From NCBI GenBank assembly GCA_963717445.1, contig OY970334.1, positions 744,001 to 808,000 of the forward strand: 64,000 nt of DNA, written 5' to 3'. The position numbers and the translations under genes are program-made. Each line of letters starts with the position of its first letter. Positions within the stretch are counted from its first letter, which is position 1. A model generated the notes under the pieces. That model was not told where the DNA came from, did not search any database, and worked only from the letters and a program-made list of their open reading frames with translations. This document shows positions 34,276 to 43,653 of this stretch, one piece after another. The stretch comes from JAGVPT01 sp963717445. GTDB lineage: Bacteria > Bacteroidota > Ignavibacteria > UBA10030 > UBA8401.

Positions 34276-36711
34276 TCATTCCCTCCGCCAATTGACACGA
34301 GAAATTGTCCTCCCGTCTGACTCAAAAATGATCGCCCCTTCTTCGTCTGTTCGATGAATCAGTATGCCCAGCTTTTTAAACCGCGCAATCACCTTTGGAG
34401 ATGGATGATGAAACTTATTGAATTTGCCCACGGACACAATGACCTCCTTTGGCGCAACATTGGCAAGGAATTCAACAGAACTACTTGTGATAGAACCATG
34501 ATGACCGGCTTTGAGCACATCGCTTTTGAGGAATGAATCATACACGGAATCCAAATGCTGTTCAACGGGGATTTCAGCGTCTCCGGCAAAGAGGAATGAC
34601 GTTGTGCCATACACCAATTTAAAAACGACGGATGTATTGTTTAGATGGTCATAACCGTCGGTAGAATCAACGTCAAGAAAGGAATCTATTGGATGCAATG
34701 TATATAAGCGCACATTTGGAATTACCGCAAGCTGAACTCCGGCGGTAACAATGCGACGAATGTTCGGAATAAGCGACTCATAATCGTAATATAGTGAAGA
34801 CTGGGCACGTTGGCTTGCATCAATCACTTGATTCACTGCAAAGTTGCGAATCAGATACGGCACGCCGCCAATATGATCGCTATGGGGATGAGTAACAACA
34901 ATCGCGTCAATTGTTGAGATGCCGCGGCGCCTAAGAAACGGTGCAACGACCTTTTCTCCTGCATCATAAGAGAACGTTTTTGGACCTGCATCGACAAGAA
35001 ATTTTTCTCCGGAGGGAAATTCAATCAGTGCCGCGTCCCCCTGACCGACATCCAGGAAGTCGATGCGCAGGTTCTTTGGCGCAACATTGTGAAACGGGAA
35101 AAGTGAACAAAGTACGATGATGTTGATACCGGCGAATGAGGCCAAGGCAATACGTTTCAAAAAAGTTTTATCGGTGAGATTGAAAAGCGCACCGACAAAC
35201 ATGGAATAGAAGAAAGTTTCCTTCAACCCGAATGTTGCAGCGGGGATCGATGCGTACGGCACGGCGTTGGCGAGCATGACAAACTTCAGCGTAAACCAGG
35301 AGAGCAGATTGTTCACTTCGTTAAAGCATGTTGATGCCCACATGGAGAACACTCCAGCGAAGACCGAAACAAAGCCGATAATGACGATGACCTCGACAAG
35401 CGGCACGACAACAAGATTCGCGGCGAGCGAAATGAGCGACACCTTTCCGAAAAAAATTGCGGTGAAAGGAATGGCACCCAATTGCGCCGCAAGAGACACT
35501 GCCAAGAGTTTCAGCACATAGTCGATGGCTTTGACCTCCTCGAGGCTTTCGGGAATTTTTTTAATAAGTGCGGTCAACTTCGGATAAAAATAAGCAATGG
35601 CAAACACGGCAGAGTACGAAAGCTGAAACCCGGCGTCGAACAGTTGCATCGGGTCATAGATCAGAATAATCACGGCCGAAACGCCGAGTGAGTTGTAAAC
35701 ATTTGTCCGTTCTTGAAATAATTTTGCAAGCAAAATCGCAATCGCCATCAACGATGCCCGCACCACCGGCGGCGCCGCACCCGTGAGTTCCATGTAATAC
35801 AGTATCCCGGCAATTGCCACAATACTTTTTCCCCGTTCCGGCAAACGAAGCAATCCGAAAAGCGTGTACATGATCGCAGCAACGAGCGCGACACGCATCC
35901 CGGCAACGATCAATACATGAATCGTTCCGGTATTCACGAAAGCACTTTTAATGTCCTCAGACAAGTCGGTCCGATCTCCAAGCAACAGCCCGATCATAAA
36001 GTTCGCTTCATCGCCCCTCATCGCCTCGTTGATAACATGAAGAATAAAATGTTTCGAGGGGAAGATGATATAGGCAAAAAGGAGATTTGGAGTTCTTTCA
36101 GAAAGAATACAGATACGCGAATACCCAAGCACATGAACGGTAGCGAAAATATTGTTCAGCTCAAGATAATCACGGTAGCTGAACTCTCCCGGGTTTCGAG
36201 AGGTAATCGGCGCGCTTAAAACTCCTTCAAACGAAATAACCGAGCCATACCGTAATTCTTTGACTTTTTCGTTCGACCTCTTATCCTGAACAACTGTCAG
36301 CAGGGCGTCGCCGTCTGTCCGGAGCGAATCTCTCCCGAATGCAATTGAACGGACGTGAACCAGCGAGACGGTTTTCCCTTCTTTCACACGAGGCTCGTCG
36401 GCAATTTCACAAACAAAACGGAGGGGTTCGGGCGTATCGAGAAAATGTTTAATGTGGGATGGCGGCGTAAGTTGCACGATAGCTGTGCAATACGCAGCGG
36501 CTGAAAAGAAGAGAAGGAGGGGAAATGAAGCTGATCGAACGATCTCTCGTCCGTTAGCCCGTCGAGACCGATACAACGATCCTGCTGAAAAAAAGAAACA
36601 GACAGCGGCAAAGCTTCCCCATAGATACCACTGGACAACGATAGAATGAGCAGCGTAGGTTCCGCAGCATATCAACAACGCAGCCGCAGCAGCCGGCTTG
36701 TCATTCCACAT
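34276..36711 (-). CDS. comEC: ComEC/Rec2 family DNA uptake channel protein
   Basis: Inner-membrane channel for single-stranded DNA import in natural transformation. The 811-residue protein has the three expected parts: an N-terminal region with membrane helices and a soluble DUF4131 domain (about 60-200), the Competence domain (about 215-500; VNTGTIHVLIVAGMRVALVA, with the motif SGxH replaced by AGMR), and a C-terminal MBL-fold domain (DVGQGDAALIEFPSG, then VVTHPHSDHIGG). The zinc-motif HxHxDH is complete. No other competence genes are nearby. Confidence 0.92.
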   Translation of the reverse strand: MWNDKPAAAAALLICCGTYAAHSIVVQWYLWGSFAAVCFFFSAGSLYRSRRANGREIVRSASFPLLLFFSAAAYCTAIVQLTPPSHIKHFLDTPEPLRFVCEIADEPRVKEGKTVSLVHVRSIAFGRDSLRTDGDALLTVVQDKRSNEKVKELRYGSVISFEGVLSAPITSRNPGEFSYRDYLELNNIFATVHVLGYSRICILSERTPNLLFAYIIFPSKHFILHVINEAMRGDEANFMIGLLLGDRTDLSEDIKSAFVNTGTIHVLIVAGMRVALVAAIMYTLFGLLRLPERGKSIVAIAGILYYMELTGAAPPVVRASLMAIAILLAKLFQERTNVYNSLGVSAVIILIYDPMQLFDAGFQLSYSAVFAIAYFYPKLTALIKKIPESLEEVKAIDYVLKLLAVSLAAQLGAIPFTAIFFGKVSLISLAANLVVVPLVEVIVIIGFVSVFAGVFSMWASTCFNEVNNLLSWFTLKFVMLANAVPYASIPAATFGLKETFFYSMFVGALFNLTDKTFLKRIALASFAGINIIVLCSLFPFHNVAPKNLRIDFLDVGQGDAALIEFPSGEKFLVDAGPKTFSYDAGEKVVAPFLRRRGISTIDAIVVTHPHSDHIGGVPYLIRNFAVNQVIDASQRAQSSLYYDYESLIPNIRRIVTAGVQLAVIPNVRLYTLHPIDSFLDVDSTDGYDHLNNTSVVFKLVYGTTSFLFAGDAEIPVEQHLDSVYDSFLKSDVLKAGHHGSITSSSVEFLANVAPKEVIVSVGKFNKFHHPSPKVIARFKKLGILIHRTDEEGAIIFESDGRTISRVNWRRE

Positions 36712-36739
36712 GCTCCCCCCAATTTGGATTCACATAATG

Positions 36740-37645
36740 TTACTTCGATAAGAATGTAACAATTGTCGGCGTAACGTCCGTCAGTTTTCTAATTCTATCC
36801 GAGAAGAATTTTCGGTTCCTTCCAAGAACAATCAACGGAACAGGATTACGCGTATGCGATTTTGTCGACAGGTCTTCGATATTCCCATGGTCGCTCACAA
36901 AAAAAAGAATATCATTCTCATGATCAAACAAACTGAGAATCCCGGCGAGAAACTTATCCATGCGTTCCAGAACTTCAACCGCGGCTTTCATCTTTTGAGA
37001 GTGACCGGCCTTATCGGAAAAAAAATACTCCAACAGAGTAAGATCGAATGATCGCCCAATCTCACAAAATCTCCTTCCTGCCTCAAACGGAGTCAACACG
37101 GGGAGTTGATAGCCGAAAGTCTTCAGGCCTTCATTTGTCAAATCGGCCGAGAGCGCTTTGCCGGAAGCAATATCTTCAACGGTATTCAGGGTTCTGCCGG
37201 ATGAGAGATACGAAAGAGCGACCACCGGCGTTTTGCCGCGATGCGAATTAATGTAATCGAAATACCGATTGGGAAAAGCATTGATAAAATAGGATGTCTT
37301 TTTTTGCAATCGGAGCCGGACAAAAACGCTTTTCTCTTTAATAATCGGAACGAGGGTCGAATAAGGGTATGGACCGAAATGCTTCCCAATTTTCTTCGGC
37401 GCATTAACACCGGTAAAGATCGCTGTCTGCCCTGTACCGCTTTGCGGAAGCCCTTGAACACCGAGCGTCGTGTTGACAGGCGTCACCGATGCGCGCGATG
37501 AAAATATCCTCTTATTCCGAAGTGAGGGCAACGGACCGTTGAACAGCTTTTTGAACGTCGGAAAGTCCCCCGAGAAAAACGGATTGATTGATGAATCTTC
37601 TCTGCCGTACCCCACACCGTCCCAAAAAATCATCAGTACGGCCAT
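36740..37645 (-). CDS. Alkaline-phosphatase-superfamily metalloenzyme (phosphomutase-like)
   Basis: A 301-residue protein of the alkaline phosphatase/iPGM/phosphopentomutase superfamily. Visible metal-site elements are the first Asp in LMIFWDGVGYG, a Ser/Thr nucleophile candidate in QSGTGQTAIFTG, and C-terminal ligands in VSDHGNIED and KSHTRNP. It is shorter than phosphopentomutase (about 400) or iPGM (about 510), so the cap domain is reduced. Substrate is unknown. The neighbours are comEC and dtd. Confidence 0.8.
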   Translation of the reverse strand: MAVLMIFWDGVGYGREDSSINPFFSGDFPTFKKLFNGPLPSLRNKRIFSSRASVTPVNTTLGVQGLPQSGTGQTAIFTGVNAPKKIGKHFGPYPYSTLVPIIKEKSVFVRLRLQKKTSYFINAFPNRYFDYINSHRGKTPVVALSYLSSGRTLNTVEDIASGKALSADLTNEGLKTFGYQLPVLTPFEAGRRFCEIGRSFDLTLLEYFFSDKAGHSQKMKAAVEVLERMDKFLAGILSLFDHENDILFFVSDHGNIEDLSTKSHTRNPVPLIVLGRNRKFFSDRIRKLTDVTPTIVTFLSK

Positions 37646-37648
37646 CGG

Positions 37649-38098
37649 CTATCCTTTGCTTTCCAGCATAATTGTCACCGGACCATCGTTGGTCAGCTCC
37701 ACATCCATCATTGCACGAAAAAGACCGGTTGCTACTCTATCGTTTCCAAGTTGTCGTTTCAATTGGTCGACAAAAATATTATAGAGGGGCTCTGCCTCCG
37801 TTGGCGGCGCTGCGTCTGTAAAATTCGGCCGGTTTCCTTTTCGCGTATCCCCATATAATGTAAATTGTGAGACTGCAAGTACCGACCCGCCCACATCGCG
37901 CACCGACAAATTCATCTTGTGCTGGCCGTCCTCAAAAATTCTCAACGAGCAGCTTTTCTCGGCAACGTACCGAGCATCCTCCGCGGTGTCGTTAATTTTT
38001 ATTCCAAGAAAAATCAGTATGCCCTTTTCGATTGAGCCGGACATTTTCCCATCGATAGTAACGCTCGCTTTGGATACTCTCTGAATAAGCGCTTTCAT
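37649..38098 (-). CDS. dtd: D-aminoacyl-tRNA deacylase
   Basis: Removes D-amino acids (and glycine) mischarged onto tRNA. The 149-residue protein has the hallmark motifs: SQFTLYGDTRKGNRPNF near the middle and NDGPVTIMLESKG at the end, where the NxGPVT motif enforces chiral discrimination. The ATG at 38098 overlaps the prmC stop (ATGA, 38095-38098), so translation is coupled. The gene is followed 3 bp later by the phosphomutase-like gene. Confidence 0.95.
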   Translation of the reverse strand: MKALIQRVSKASVTIDGKMSGSIEKGILIFLGIKINDTAEDARYVAEKSCSLRIFEDGQHKMNLSVRDVGGSVLAVSQFTLYGDTRKGNRPNFTDAAPPTEAEPLYNIFVDQLKRQLGNDRVATGLFRAMMDVELTNDGPVTIMLESKG

Positions 38099-39000
38099 GC
38101 CGGTCCCCGAAATTTTGTCGCGACAAGGCAGCGAGGGTTTTCGCCGTAATCACGAAACGGTCGCATATTGGTCCAACCCGCATCCGCGAAAATTTTTTCT
38201 ACCGACGCCAATTGGTTGTACGCGTGCTCAACAATAATCGCCCCTTCCGCTTCAAGGAATGATCGTCCGACCTCAGCAATCTTCCGATAAAAACTTAAGC
38301 CATCCTCCTCGTCTGTCACGGCAAACGAGGGTTCAAAATCTCTGATTTCCGCCTGAAGTCCCTCGAATTCCTCTTTCGAAACATACGGCGGATTTGAAAC
38401 TATACAATGGAATTTCGAAGAAAAATTGGCGCCAGAGACTGTAAAAATATCTTGGACTGAAACAGTTATTCTTTTTTCTACTCCGTTTTTTTGGGCGTTG
38501 ATTCGCGCAACATCGACAGCATCGGAGCTTTTATCGAACGCAACGATGGAGGCATTTTCGAGTAACGTTGCAAGGGAAACAGCAATGCACCCGCTTCCGG
38601 TCCCGATATCCAGGACCCTCAACATCTGTCCGGAGAAATGCTCTTTCGCATAACAAACGACTTGTTCGACTACTATTTCGGTTTCAGGCCGCGGAATCAA
38701 TACCCGCCGGTCGACGATAAATTCAAGCCCCATAAACTCCGTTGTCCCGACAATATATTGCAACGGCTCATGCTGAAGGCGCCGCTGGAGTAAAGCTTTG
38801 AACGAAGAAAGCTCTGCCTCGTTTAGCGGTTTGTCGAAATTCGTATAGAGCTGAATCCGTTTGACGTTGAGAACATGACAAAGGAGCAATTCAATAGTAA
38901 GGCGTGACTCACCGTACCCCTTTTCCGAAAGATACGACGTTCCCCATTGAAGCATTTCAAGAATTGTCCAAACTCTTTTTTGAACAGGAGCAACGGCCAA
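38095..39000 (-). CDS. prmC: Peptide chain release factor N5-glutamine methyltransferase
   Basis: Methylates the glutamine of the GGQ motif in RF1/RF2. The 301-residue protein has an N-terminal helical domain (about 1-90) and a class I SAM-binding fold with the motif VLDIGTGSGCIAVSLA and the NPPY substrate motif in CIVSNPPYVSKEEF. Length is standard. It is coupled to dtd downstream, and the winged-helix-like gene ends 3 bp upstream. Confidence 0.95.
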   Translation of the reverse strand: MAVAPVQKRVWTILEMLQWGTSYLSEKGYGESRLTIELLLCHVLNVKRIQLYTNFDKPLNEAELSSFKALLQRRLQHEPLQYIVGTTEFMGLEFIVDRRVLIPRPETEIVVEQVVCYAKEHFSGQMLRVLDIGTGSGCIAVSLATLLENASIVAFDKSSDAVDVARINAQKNGVEKRITVSVQDIFTVSGANFSSKFHCIVSNPPYVSKEEFEGLQAEIRDFEPSFAVTDEEDGLSFYRKIAEVGRSFLEAEGAIIVEHAYNQLASVEKIFADAGWTNMRPFRDYGENPRCLVATKFRGPA

Positions 39001-39003
39001 AAA

Positions 39004-39570
39004 CTACTTCTTTCTATTTTTCGCGGCAGATTTGCGATTCGAAAGTTTCTTTGCCTGATTTCCAGAACTTTTTTGAGATTTTCGAGAAATGCCGCTCGCA
39101 ACTTTCTTTTTTCCGGTTTGGAAAACAGGGCGACCATTCGATGCTCCGCGAGCTGACGATGCCGGCCCACTATCATAAAGAGCCGAGTCTTCAAGTTCTT
39201 CGCCTAATTCTTCCATCGAAATTGCCGCATCCAGCGCGTCGACAGTTTCATCATCATTCACGGATGGTAATGGAATGCGGCGTAATTTCACTTTTTGGTT
39301 CTCGGAAAAACCAAGCTTTTCCAGTTCATCGCTTTCAAGAAAATCGTCCGAGTACGGGTCGCGGCTCCCTGGGAGTTTCTTTTCGCTGACAAACTCAAAA
39401 CGTTTGTCGCCCTCGAGCAAGCACTCAAAATCTGCCATGAGTGAAGGCACGGCAAAATTATTCGCCTTTCCTTCCTTCACCATTGCACTCCACACCTGGT
39501 GTACAGGAACGACAATCTCTTCTTGATTCCCGAGGTACCGTTCAGTCTGTTTGAGAAGCCGTTCGTACAT
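39004..39570 (-). CDS. Uncharacterised protein: winged-helix-like N-terminus, acidic linker, basic tail
   Basis: I do not recognise a named family. The 188-residue protein has three parts. Residues 1-65 (MYERLLKQTERYLGNQEEIV, then VPVHQVWSAMVKEG and LMADFECLLEGDKRFEFV) look like a HARE-type winged helix as in RNA polymerase delta subunit. Residues 66-145 are acidic. The last 40 residues are Lys/Ser/Asn/Arg-rich and end in AAKNRKK. A role in RNA polymerase or nucleic-acid binding is an inference from the layout. It precedes prmC by 3 bp. Confidence 0.65.
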   Translation of the reverse strand: MYERLLKQTERYLGNQEEIVVPVHQVWSAMVKEGKANNFAVPSLMADFECLLEGDKRFEFVSEKKLPGSRDPYSDDFLESDELEKLGFSENQKVKLRRIPLPSVNDDETVDALDAAISMEELGEELEDSALYDSGPASSARGASNGRPVFQTGKKKVASGISRKSQKSSGNQAKKLSNRKSAAKNRKK

Positions 39571-39682
39571 GGCTATTTCCTTAGTTTTCAGCCAAATGCA
39601 AAAGAGAAATTTCTTTGCGCAAATTGAGAAAAAGTTTTTTGAAAATCAAGCAATGGACCCATTGGTGTATCATTGTTGTGTC

Positions 39683-39730
39683 TCCTTGGCGTCCTTTGCG
39701 GTTTTCTTCTCACCGCCAAGGACGCAAAGT
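39683..39730. repeat. CCTTGGCG/CTTTGCG-type intergenic repeat
   Basis: Contains CTTGGCGTCCTTTGCGGT and, after a short T-rich loop, ACCGCCAAGGACGCAAAG. The two arms share the same words with the order of CTTTGCG and CTTGGCG swapped, so pairing is imperfect. A related stretch is at 59479-59502. It lies between the amidohydrolase stop and the winged-helix-like gene's start. Confidence 0.6.
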
Positions 39731-39748
39731 CAGTCATTATACTATCAG

Positions 39749-41530
39749 CTAACGGCCCTCCGCCGAATATGCTACTTTGCCTCCAACAATAGAAGCAACA
39801 ACATTGGTAGAAAGTATTTCCATCGGTGGAATGGTCATGATATCTTTTGATAAGATCACAAGGTCTGCAAGTTTTCCCTTTTCGATCGAACCTTTTTCTT
39901 TTTCGGCAAATTCAGCGTACGCCCCCCAGATCGTGAAGGCGCGCAGCGCTTCTTCACGCGTCATCTTTTGATCGGCATACCATCCGTTGTTGAAAACGGA
40001 TGAATCTTTGATTCCATCCGCCGAGAGCTGGAACGAACGGGCGACATCTTCCGCGTTGCGGGGAATGCCGTTTCGGTCTTGCCGCGTGATAGAGGCATAG
40101 AACCCTAACAACGGGTTAGGACTTTCAACGGGGAAATCCGATCCGCCCGGAATAATATTGCCGTCATCCAACAGGGAACGCCATGCATACGCTCCGCGAA
40201 CTCGAACCGGTCCGAGACGCGCCTCTGCCCAACGCATATCGGAGGTGCAGTGCGTCGGCTGCATACTCGGAATGACGCCGAGCTTTTTGAAACGGGGAAT
40301 GTCTAAGGGATCGAGTACCTGAGCATGTTCGATGCGAAACCGGGCATCGCGTGCGCGTGCGGGATTTTGCTGCAACGCCTCCTCGTACGCATTCAGCACA
40401 ATATTATTTGCGCGGTCGCCGATGGCGTGGGTGCACATTTGAAATCCGTGCGCAAGGGCCTCCGATGCCACCTTGCGAATCTCCTCAATCGAGTTGACTG
40501 TCAGGCCCCGGTTCCCCGGATCGTCGCTGTACGGTTCAATAAGCGCCGCACCGCGGGAGCCGAGAGCGCCGTCCATGAACATTTTCACCGCACGCACTGT
40601 CAGGAGATGCCGATGAAAATCGCTAAACGGTCCCGTCGATAAAAATCGTTGCCACAGGTCTCCGTCGCCGCCTATTGCAACATACACCCTGATGGGCAAT
40701 TTATTATTTTCCAACATTTCTCTGTATGCCGAATAATCCTCCTCATCAACCCACATATCATCGACGCTCGTCAACCCGAACTTTAAGCATTCCTGTAAAG
40801 CCAGAGAAATAGCATGTTGAACTTCTTCCTTCGTATATGAGGGAACATTCTTCATCACAACACCGACGGCGTTGTCGATAAATATGCCGGTCGGTTTCCC
40901 GCCGGCATCGCGCACAATGCGGCCCCCGTCGATATCCTCCAGCCGGGAGTTCGATTGATCGGCTGCTTCAACGATTGAGAGCGCCTTCGAATTCAGCCAT
41001 ACCGCATGCCCGTCGATACGAAAGAGCACCACAGGATTGTTCGGCGCGCTTTTATCCAGCATAGACGCAGTAGGAAACGGCCTTTCTTTTACTTTGCTCG
41101 GCCAATTGTTTTGATCCCAGCCACGCCCGCGAATCCACTGCCCGGGCGTCAACAATGACGCCTTCTTTGCAACCATCTCTGCGATCTGTTGAACCGATGT
41201 CGTTCCGACCAAATTTAATTCAACAAGGCTCGATCCGAGCGCGCTCACATGTCCGTGAGAATCGATGAACCCGGGAACAACGGTTTTCCCTCCTGCATCA
41301 AAGATATTTTCCGTTGTGTACCGTCTTTTCAACTCGTCTGTCGTGCCAACGGCGGCGATTTTGTCGCCGCGGATTGCGATTGCATCGGCAATTGAATTTT
41401 GGGCGTCAACGGTGTACACTTTCGCATTGATGATCAGCATATCTGCCTGTTGCGTTGTTGTAGTGATGAACCAGGCGAATACTGCAATTCCGCCGGCGAT
41501 GAGAACTAATGGAGGGAGAACATTCTTCAT
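39749..41530 (-). CDS. Amidohydrolase, YtcJ-like metal-dependent hydrolase
   Basis: A membrane-anchored hydrolase of about 593 residues. I choose the ATG at 41530, which follows an AAGAAG sequence and starts the signal anchor MKNVLPPLVLIAGGIAVFAW. Metal motifs of the amidohydrolase superfamily are visible: FIDSHGHVSALG near the N-terminus, THAIGDRANNIVL, RIEHAQVLDP and PGGSDFPVESP near the end. The family hydrolyses amide or imide bonds, often with unknown substrates. The gene is divergent from mazG. Confidence 0.9.
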   Translation of the reverse strand: MKNVLPPLVLIAGGIAVFAWFITTTTQQADMLIINAKVYTVDAQNSIADAIAIRGDKIAAVGTTDELKRRYTTENIFDAGGKTVVPGFIDSHGHVSALGSSLVELNLVGTTSVQQIAEMVAKKASLLTPGQWIRGRGWDQNNWPSKVKERPFPTASMLDKSAPNNPVVLFRIDGHAVWLNSKALSIVEAADQSNSRLEDIDGGRIVRDAGGKPTGIFIDNAVGVVMKNVPSYTKEEVQHAISLALQECLKFGLTSVDDMWVDEEDYSAYREMLENNKLPIRVYVAIGGDGDLWQRFLSTGPFSDFHRHLLTVRAVKMFMDGALGSRGAALIEPYSDDPGNRGLTVNSIEEIRKVASEALAHGFQMCTHAIGDRANNIVLNAYEEALQQNPARARDARFRIEHAQVLDPLDIPRFKKLGVIPSMQPTHCTSDMRWAEARLGPVRVRGAYAWRSLLDDGNIIPGGSDFPVESPNPLLGFYASITRQDRNGIPRNAEDVARSFQLSADGIKDSSVFNNGWYADQKMTREEALRAFTIWGAYAEFAEKEKGSIEKGKLADLVILSKDIMTIPPMEILSTNVVASIVGGKVAYSAEGR

Positions 41531-41789
41531 TCGAACTTCTTTATGGTCTATGAACGGAGCATCGGTAATGTGGAGGAATATAAACAAGAAGCTGTAAAAA
41601 AGCCACCAAACAATTCATCGTATCAAGAAGATGTCGGACAACTTACCAAAAAAATTACAATCACCTGAAAAATTTCCTCTGCTCAATATTCACAAGATGT
41701 CCAAGATCTCGTGAAACCGTACCACACAATTCATTTGCATCGCTAGACCTTTTTTTCTATGTTGAAACAACGTTGAAAAGGAGATCGCA
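41531..41789. promoter_or_regulatory. Divergent intergenic region between the amidohydrolase gene and mazG
   Basis: Holds the promoters of both divergent genes. A half copy of the dispersed GATGTCGGACA repeat lies at 41627-41644. An AAAGGAG ribosome-binding site lies 6 nt before the mazG ATG. I could not assign -10 elements reliably. Confidence 0.5.
41627..41644. repeat. Dispersed repeat, half copy
   Basis: GAAGATGTCGGACAACTT matches the left end of the 77-bp repeat at 23796 (GATGTCGGACACCTT) with one mismatch. The downstream part diverges and no inverted partner follows, so this is a truncated copy. Confidence 0.55.
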
Positions 41790-42554
41790 ATGGATACCGA
41801 CGGAGAATTTACACGGCTTCTCGAAATCGTGAAACGCCTGAGAATTGAGTGTCCCTGGGACCGCGAACAAACGCACGAATCGCTTCGCCAGGGCTTTATC
41901 GAAGAAACATACGAGGCCATTGAGGCAATCGACACGGGCAACTGGAACGAACTGAGAAGCGAGCTTGGCGACGTGCTGCTCCACGTCGCTCTTCAAAGCG
42001 TTATCGCAGAAGAGCGGGGCGAGTTTACCATTGAAGAAGTACTCCGCACTATTAATGAAAAACTTATCAGGCGGCATCCGCACATTTTTGGAGAGCAGTC
42101 CAGCATCGACCTCACAACGCAGAAACGCAACTGGGAGAAAATAAAATTATCGGAAGGACGGCATTCCGTCGTTGAAGGCGTGCCCAAAGAAATGCCGGCT
42201 TTGCTTCGCGCGCTCCGTTTGCAGGAAAAAGCGTCCAAGGTGGGGTTCGATTGGAACAAAAGCGAAGAGGTATGGAAAAAGATCGAAGAAGAACTTCATG
42301 AATTGCATGAGGCTGTTCAGCGGAAAGAGAAAAAAAATATTTCGGATGAATTTGGCGACGTCCTTTTTTCCCTTGTGAACTACGCCCGGTTCCTTCACCT
42401 GGACCCCGAACACGCTTTACGGGTAACATCGGATAAATTTGTCCGGCGCTTCAACTATATCGAGGAAAAACTCAGGGAGGAGCAAAAAGACATTTACGCA
42501 ACAACACTCACTGAACTGGATACGCTCTGGAACCAAGCGAAAAAACAACTGTAA
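41790..42554 (+). CDS. mazG: Nucleoside triphosphate pyrophosphohydrolase MazG
   Basis: Hydrolyses NTPs to NMP and PPi, house-cleaning aberrant nucleotides. The 254-residue protein contains two MazG domains. The first has RIECPWDREQTHESLRQGFI with the EETYEAIEAID metal motif, and the second has EELHELHEAV and DEFGDVLFSLVNYARF. An AAAGGAG site precedes the ATG. The stop is directly adjacent to the stop of convergent phoH. It is one of the few plus-strand genes in the window. Confidence 0.95.
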   Translation: MDTDGEFTRLLEIVKRLRIECPWDREQTHESLRQGFIEETYEAIEAIDTGNWNELRSELGDVLLHVALQSVIAEERGEFTIEEVLRTINEKLIRRHPHIFGEQSSIDLTTQKRNWEKIKLSEGRHSVVEGVPKEMPALLRALRLQEKASKVGFDWNKSEEVWKKIEEELHELHEAVQRKEKKNISDEFGDVLFSLVNYARFLHLDPEHALRVTSDKFVRRFNYIEEKLREEQKDIYATTLTELDTLWNQAKKQL

Positions 42555-43568
42555 CTACTTCGTTCCGTTTTCCAGCTTGCCGTTAAACTTGCCGTATGCG
42601 TCGATAATGTCTTTCACCAGGCGATGGCGCACAACGTCGTTCCGGTCGAAATACGCAAAATCGATCCCGTCGATGCCCTGCAGTACTTCCTGAATTTGTA
42701 CTAAGCCTGAAGTGGTCTTGGCGGGCAAATCAATTTGCGTTACATCACCCGTAATGATCGCTTTCGAGTTGTCGCCGAGCCGCGTGAGAAACATTTTCAT
42801 CTGCATCGCGGTAGCATTTTGCGCTTCGTCGAGGATGAGGAATGAATTGTTCAGCGTCCGCCCGCGCATGTATGCAAGGGGAACAATTTCGATAATGCGC
42901 CGCTCCATATACGTTTTGAGTTTTTCGGACGGCAGCATATCGTCGAGAGCATCATACAATGGGCGGAGGTACGGATCGACTTTCTCTTTCAGATCGCCGG
43001 GCAAAAATCCCAAACTCTCGCCGGCTTCCACCGCTGGTCTGGCCAGCACAATTTTGCTCACTTCACGGTTTTTGAGATTCGCAACCGCCATCGCCACTGC
43101 AAGATATGTCTTCCCAGTACCGGCCGGACCAATCGCAAAAACAATATCGTTCGCCTGCACACGCCTGATATATTCTCTCTGCCCGGATGTTTTTGCTTTG
43201 ATGATGGCATTCTTGGTGAACAGAATAATAGAATCCATTTCATCTTTTGGAATTTGAGCCCGCAGTTGTGTTTGAGACGGCGAGTCGACCGCGACGAGGT
43301 CCAACACTGTGTCAACGTCGTTGGACGTGAGTGCGCCGTTTTTTGAAAGAAGAAATGTCAGTTCTTTAAATATGCGTTCAATCTGCTGAACTTCGGAAGG
43401 TTCCCCGCGAAGCGTGATATTTTCTCCGCGCACGATGATGTCTGCATCAAATCGATCTTCAATAAGCTGGAGGTGACGGTCGTTGATGCCGAGAAGCGAG
43501 AATGCGTCAACCCCTTCAATCTTCATTTTTTTTTCTACCGTAGCATGTCCTCCTTCCATGAGATCCAA
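42555..43568 (-). CDS. PhoH family ATPase (PhoH-like)
   Basis: A 337-residue PhoH/YbeZ-type ATPase. The N-terminal KH-like region (about 15-90; GINDRHLQLIEDRFDADIIV) is followed by the P-loop ATPase with Walker A FAIGPAGTGKTYLAVAMA and Walker B NSFLILDEAQNA. YbeZ works with YbeY in rRNA maturation in other bacteria, and ybeY occurs elsewhere in this window. The start may be at the ATG at 43526 (MKIEGVDAFSL), since the upstream ATG abuts a terminator. Confidence 0.92.
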   Translation of the reverse strand: MDLMEGGHATVEKKMKIEGVDAFSLLGINDRHLQLIEDRFDADIIVRGENITLRGEPSEVQQIERIFKELTFLLSKNGALTSNDVDTVLDLVAVDSPSQTQLRAQIPKDEMDSIILFTKNAIIKAKTSGQREYIRRVQANDIVFAIGPAGTGKTYLAVAMAVANLKNREVSKIVLARPAVEAGESLGFLPGDLKEKVDPYLRPLYDALDDMLPSEKLKTYMERRIIEIVPLAYMRGRTLNNSFLILDEAQNATAMQMKMFLTRLGDNSKAIITGDVTQIDLPAKTTSGLVQIQEVLQGIDGIDFAYFDRNDVVRHRLVKDIIDAYGKFNGKLENGTK

Positions 43569-43577
43569 AAAACGAAA

Positions 43578-43612
43578 AGTCCTTCAACTCGATGCACGTC
43601 GAGGGAAGGACT
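43578..43612 (-). terminator. Rho-independent terminator after the LysM gene
   Basis: The arms AGTCCTTC (43578-43585) and GAAGGACT (43605-43612) enclose a second short stem (CTCGA/TCGAG). The minus-strand side ends in TTTTCGTTTTTT. It lies 41 bp after the LysM protein stop and just upstream of phoH. Confidence 0.8.
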
Positions 43613-43653
43613 CTTCCGTTGATGACAACTCAACAAGACTTCTGCCGTACTCC

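Noticed and set aside
34068..34325. An 85-codon minus-strand frame overlapping the 63-residue membrane protein gene
   Set aside because: It overlaps the end of comEC as well as the small membrane protein, and the translation has no hydrophobic or domain pattern. The other frame fits better.
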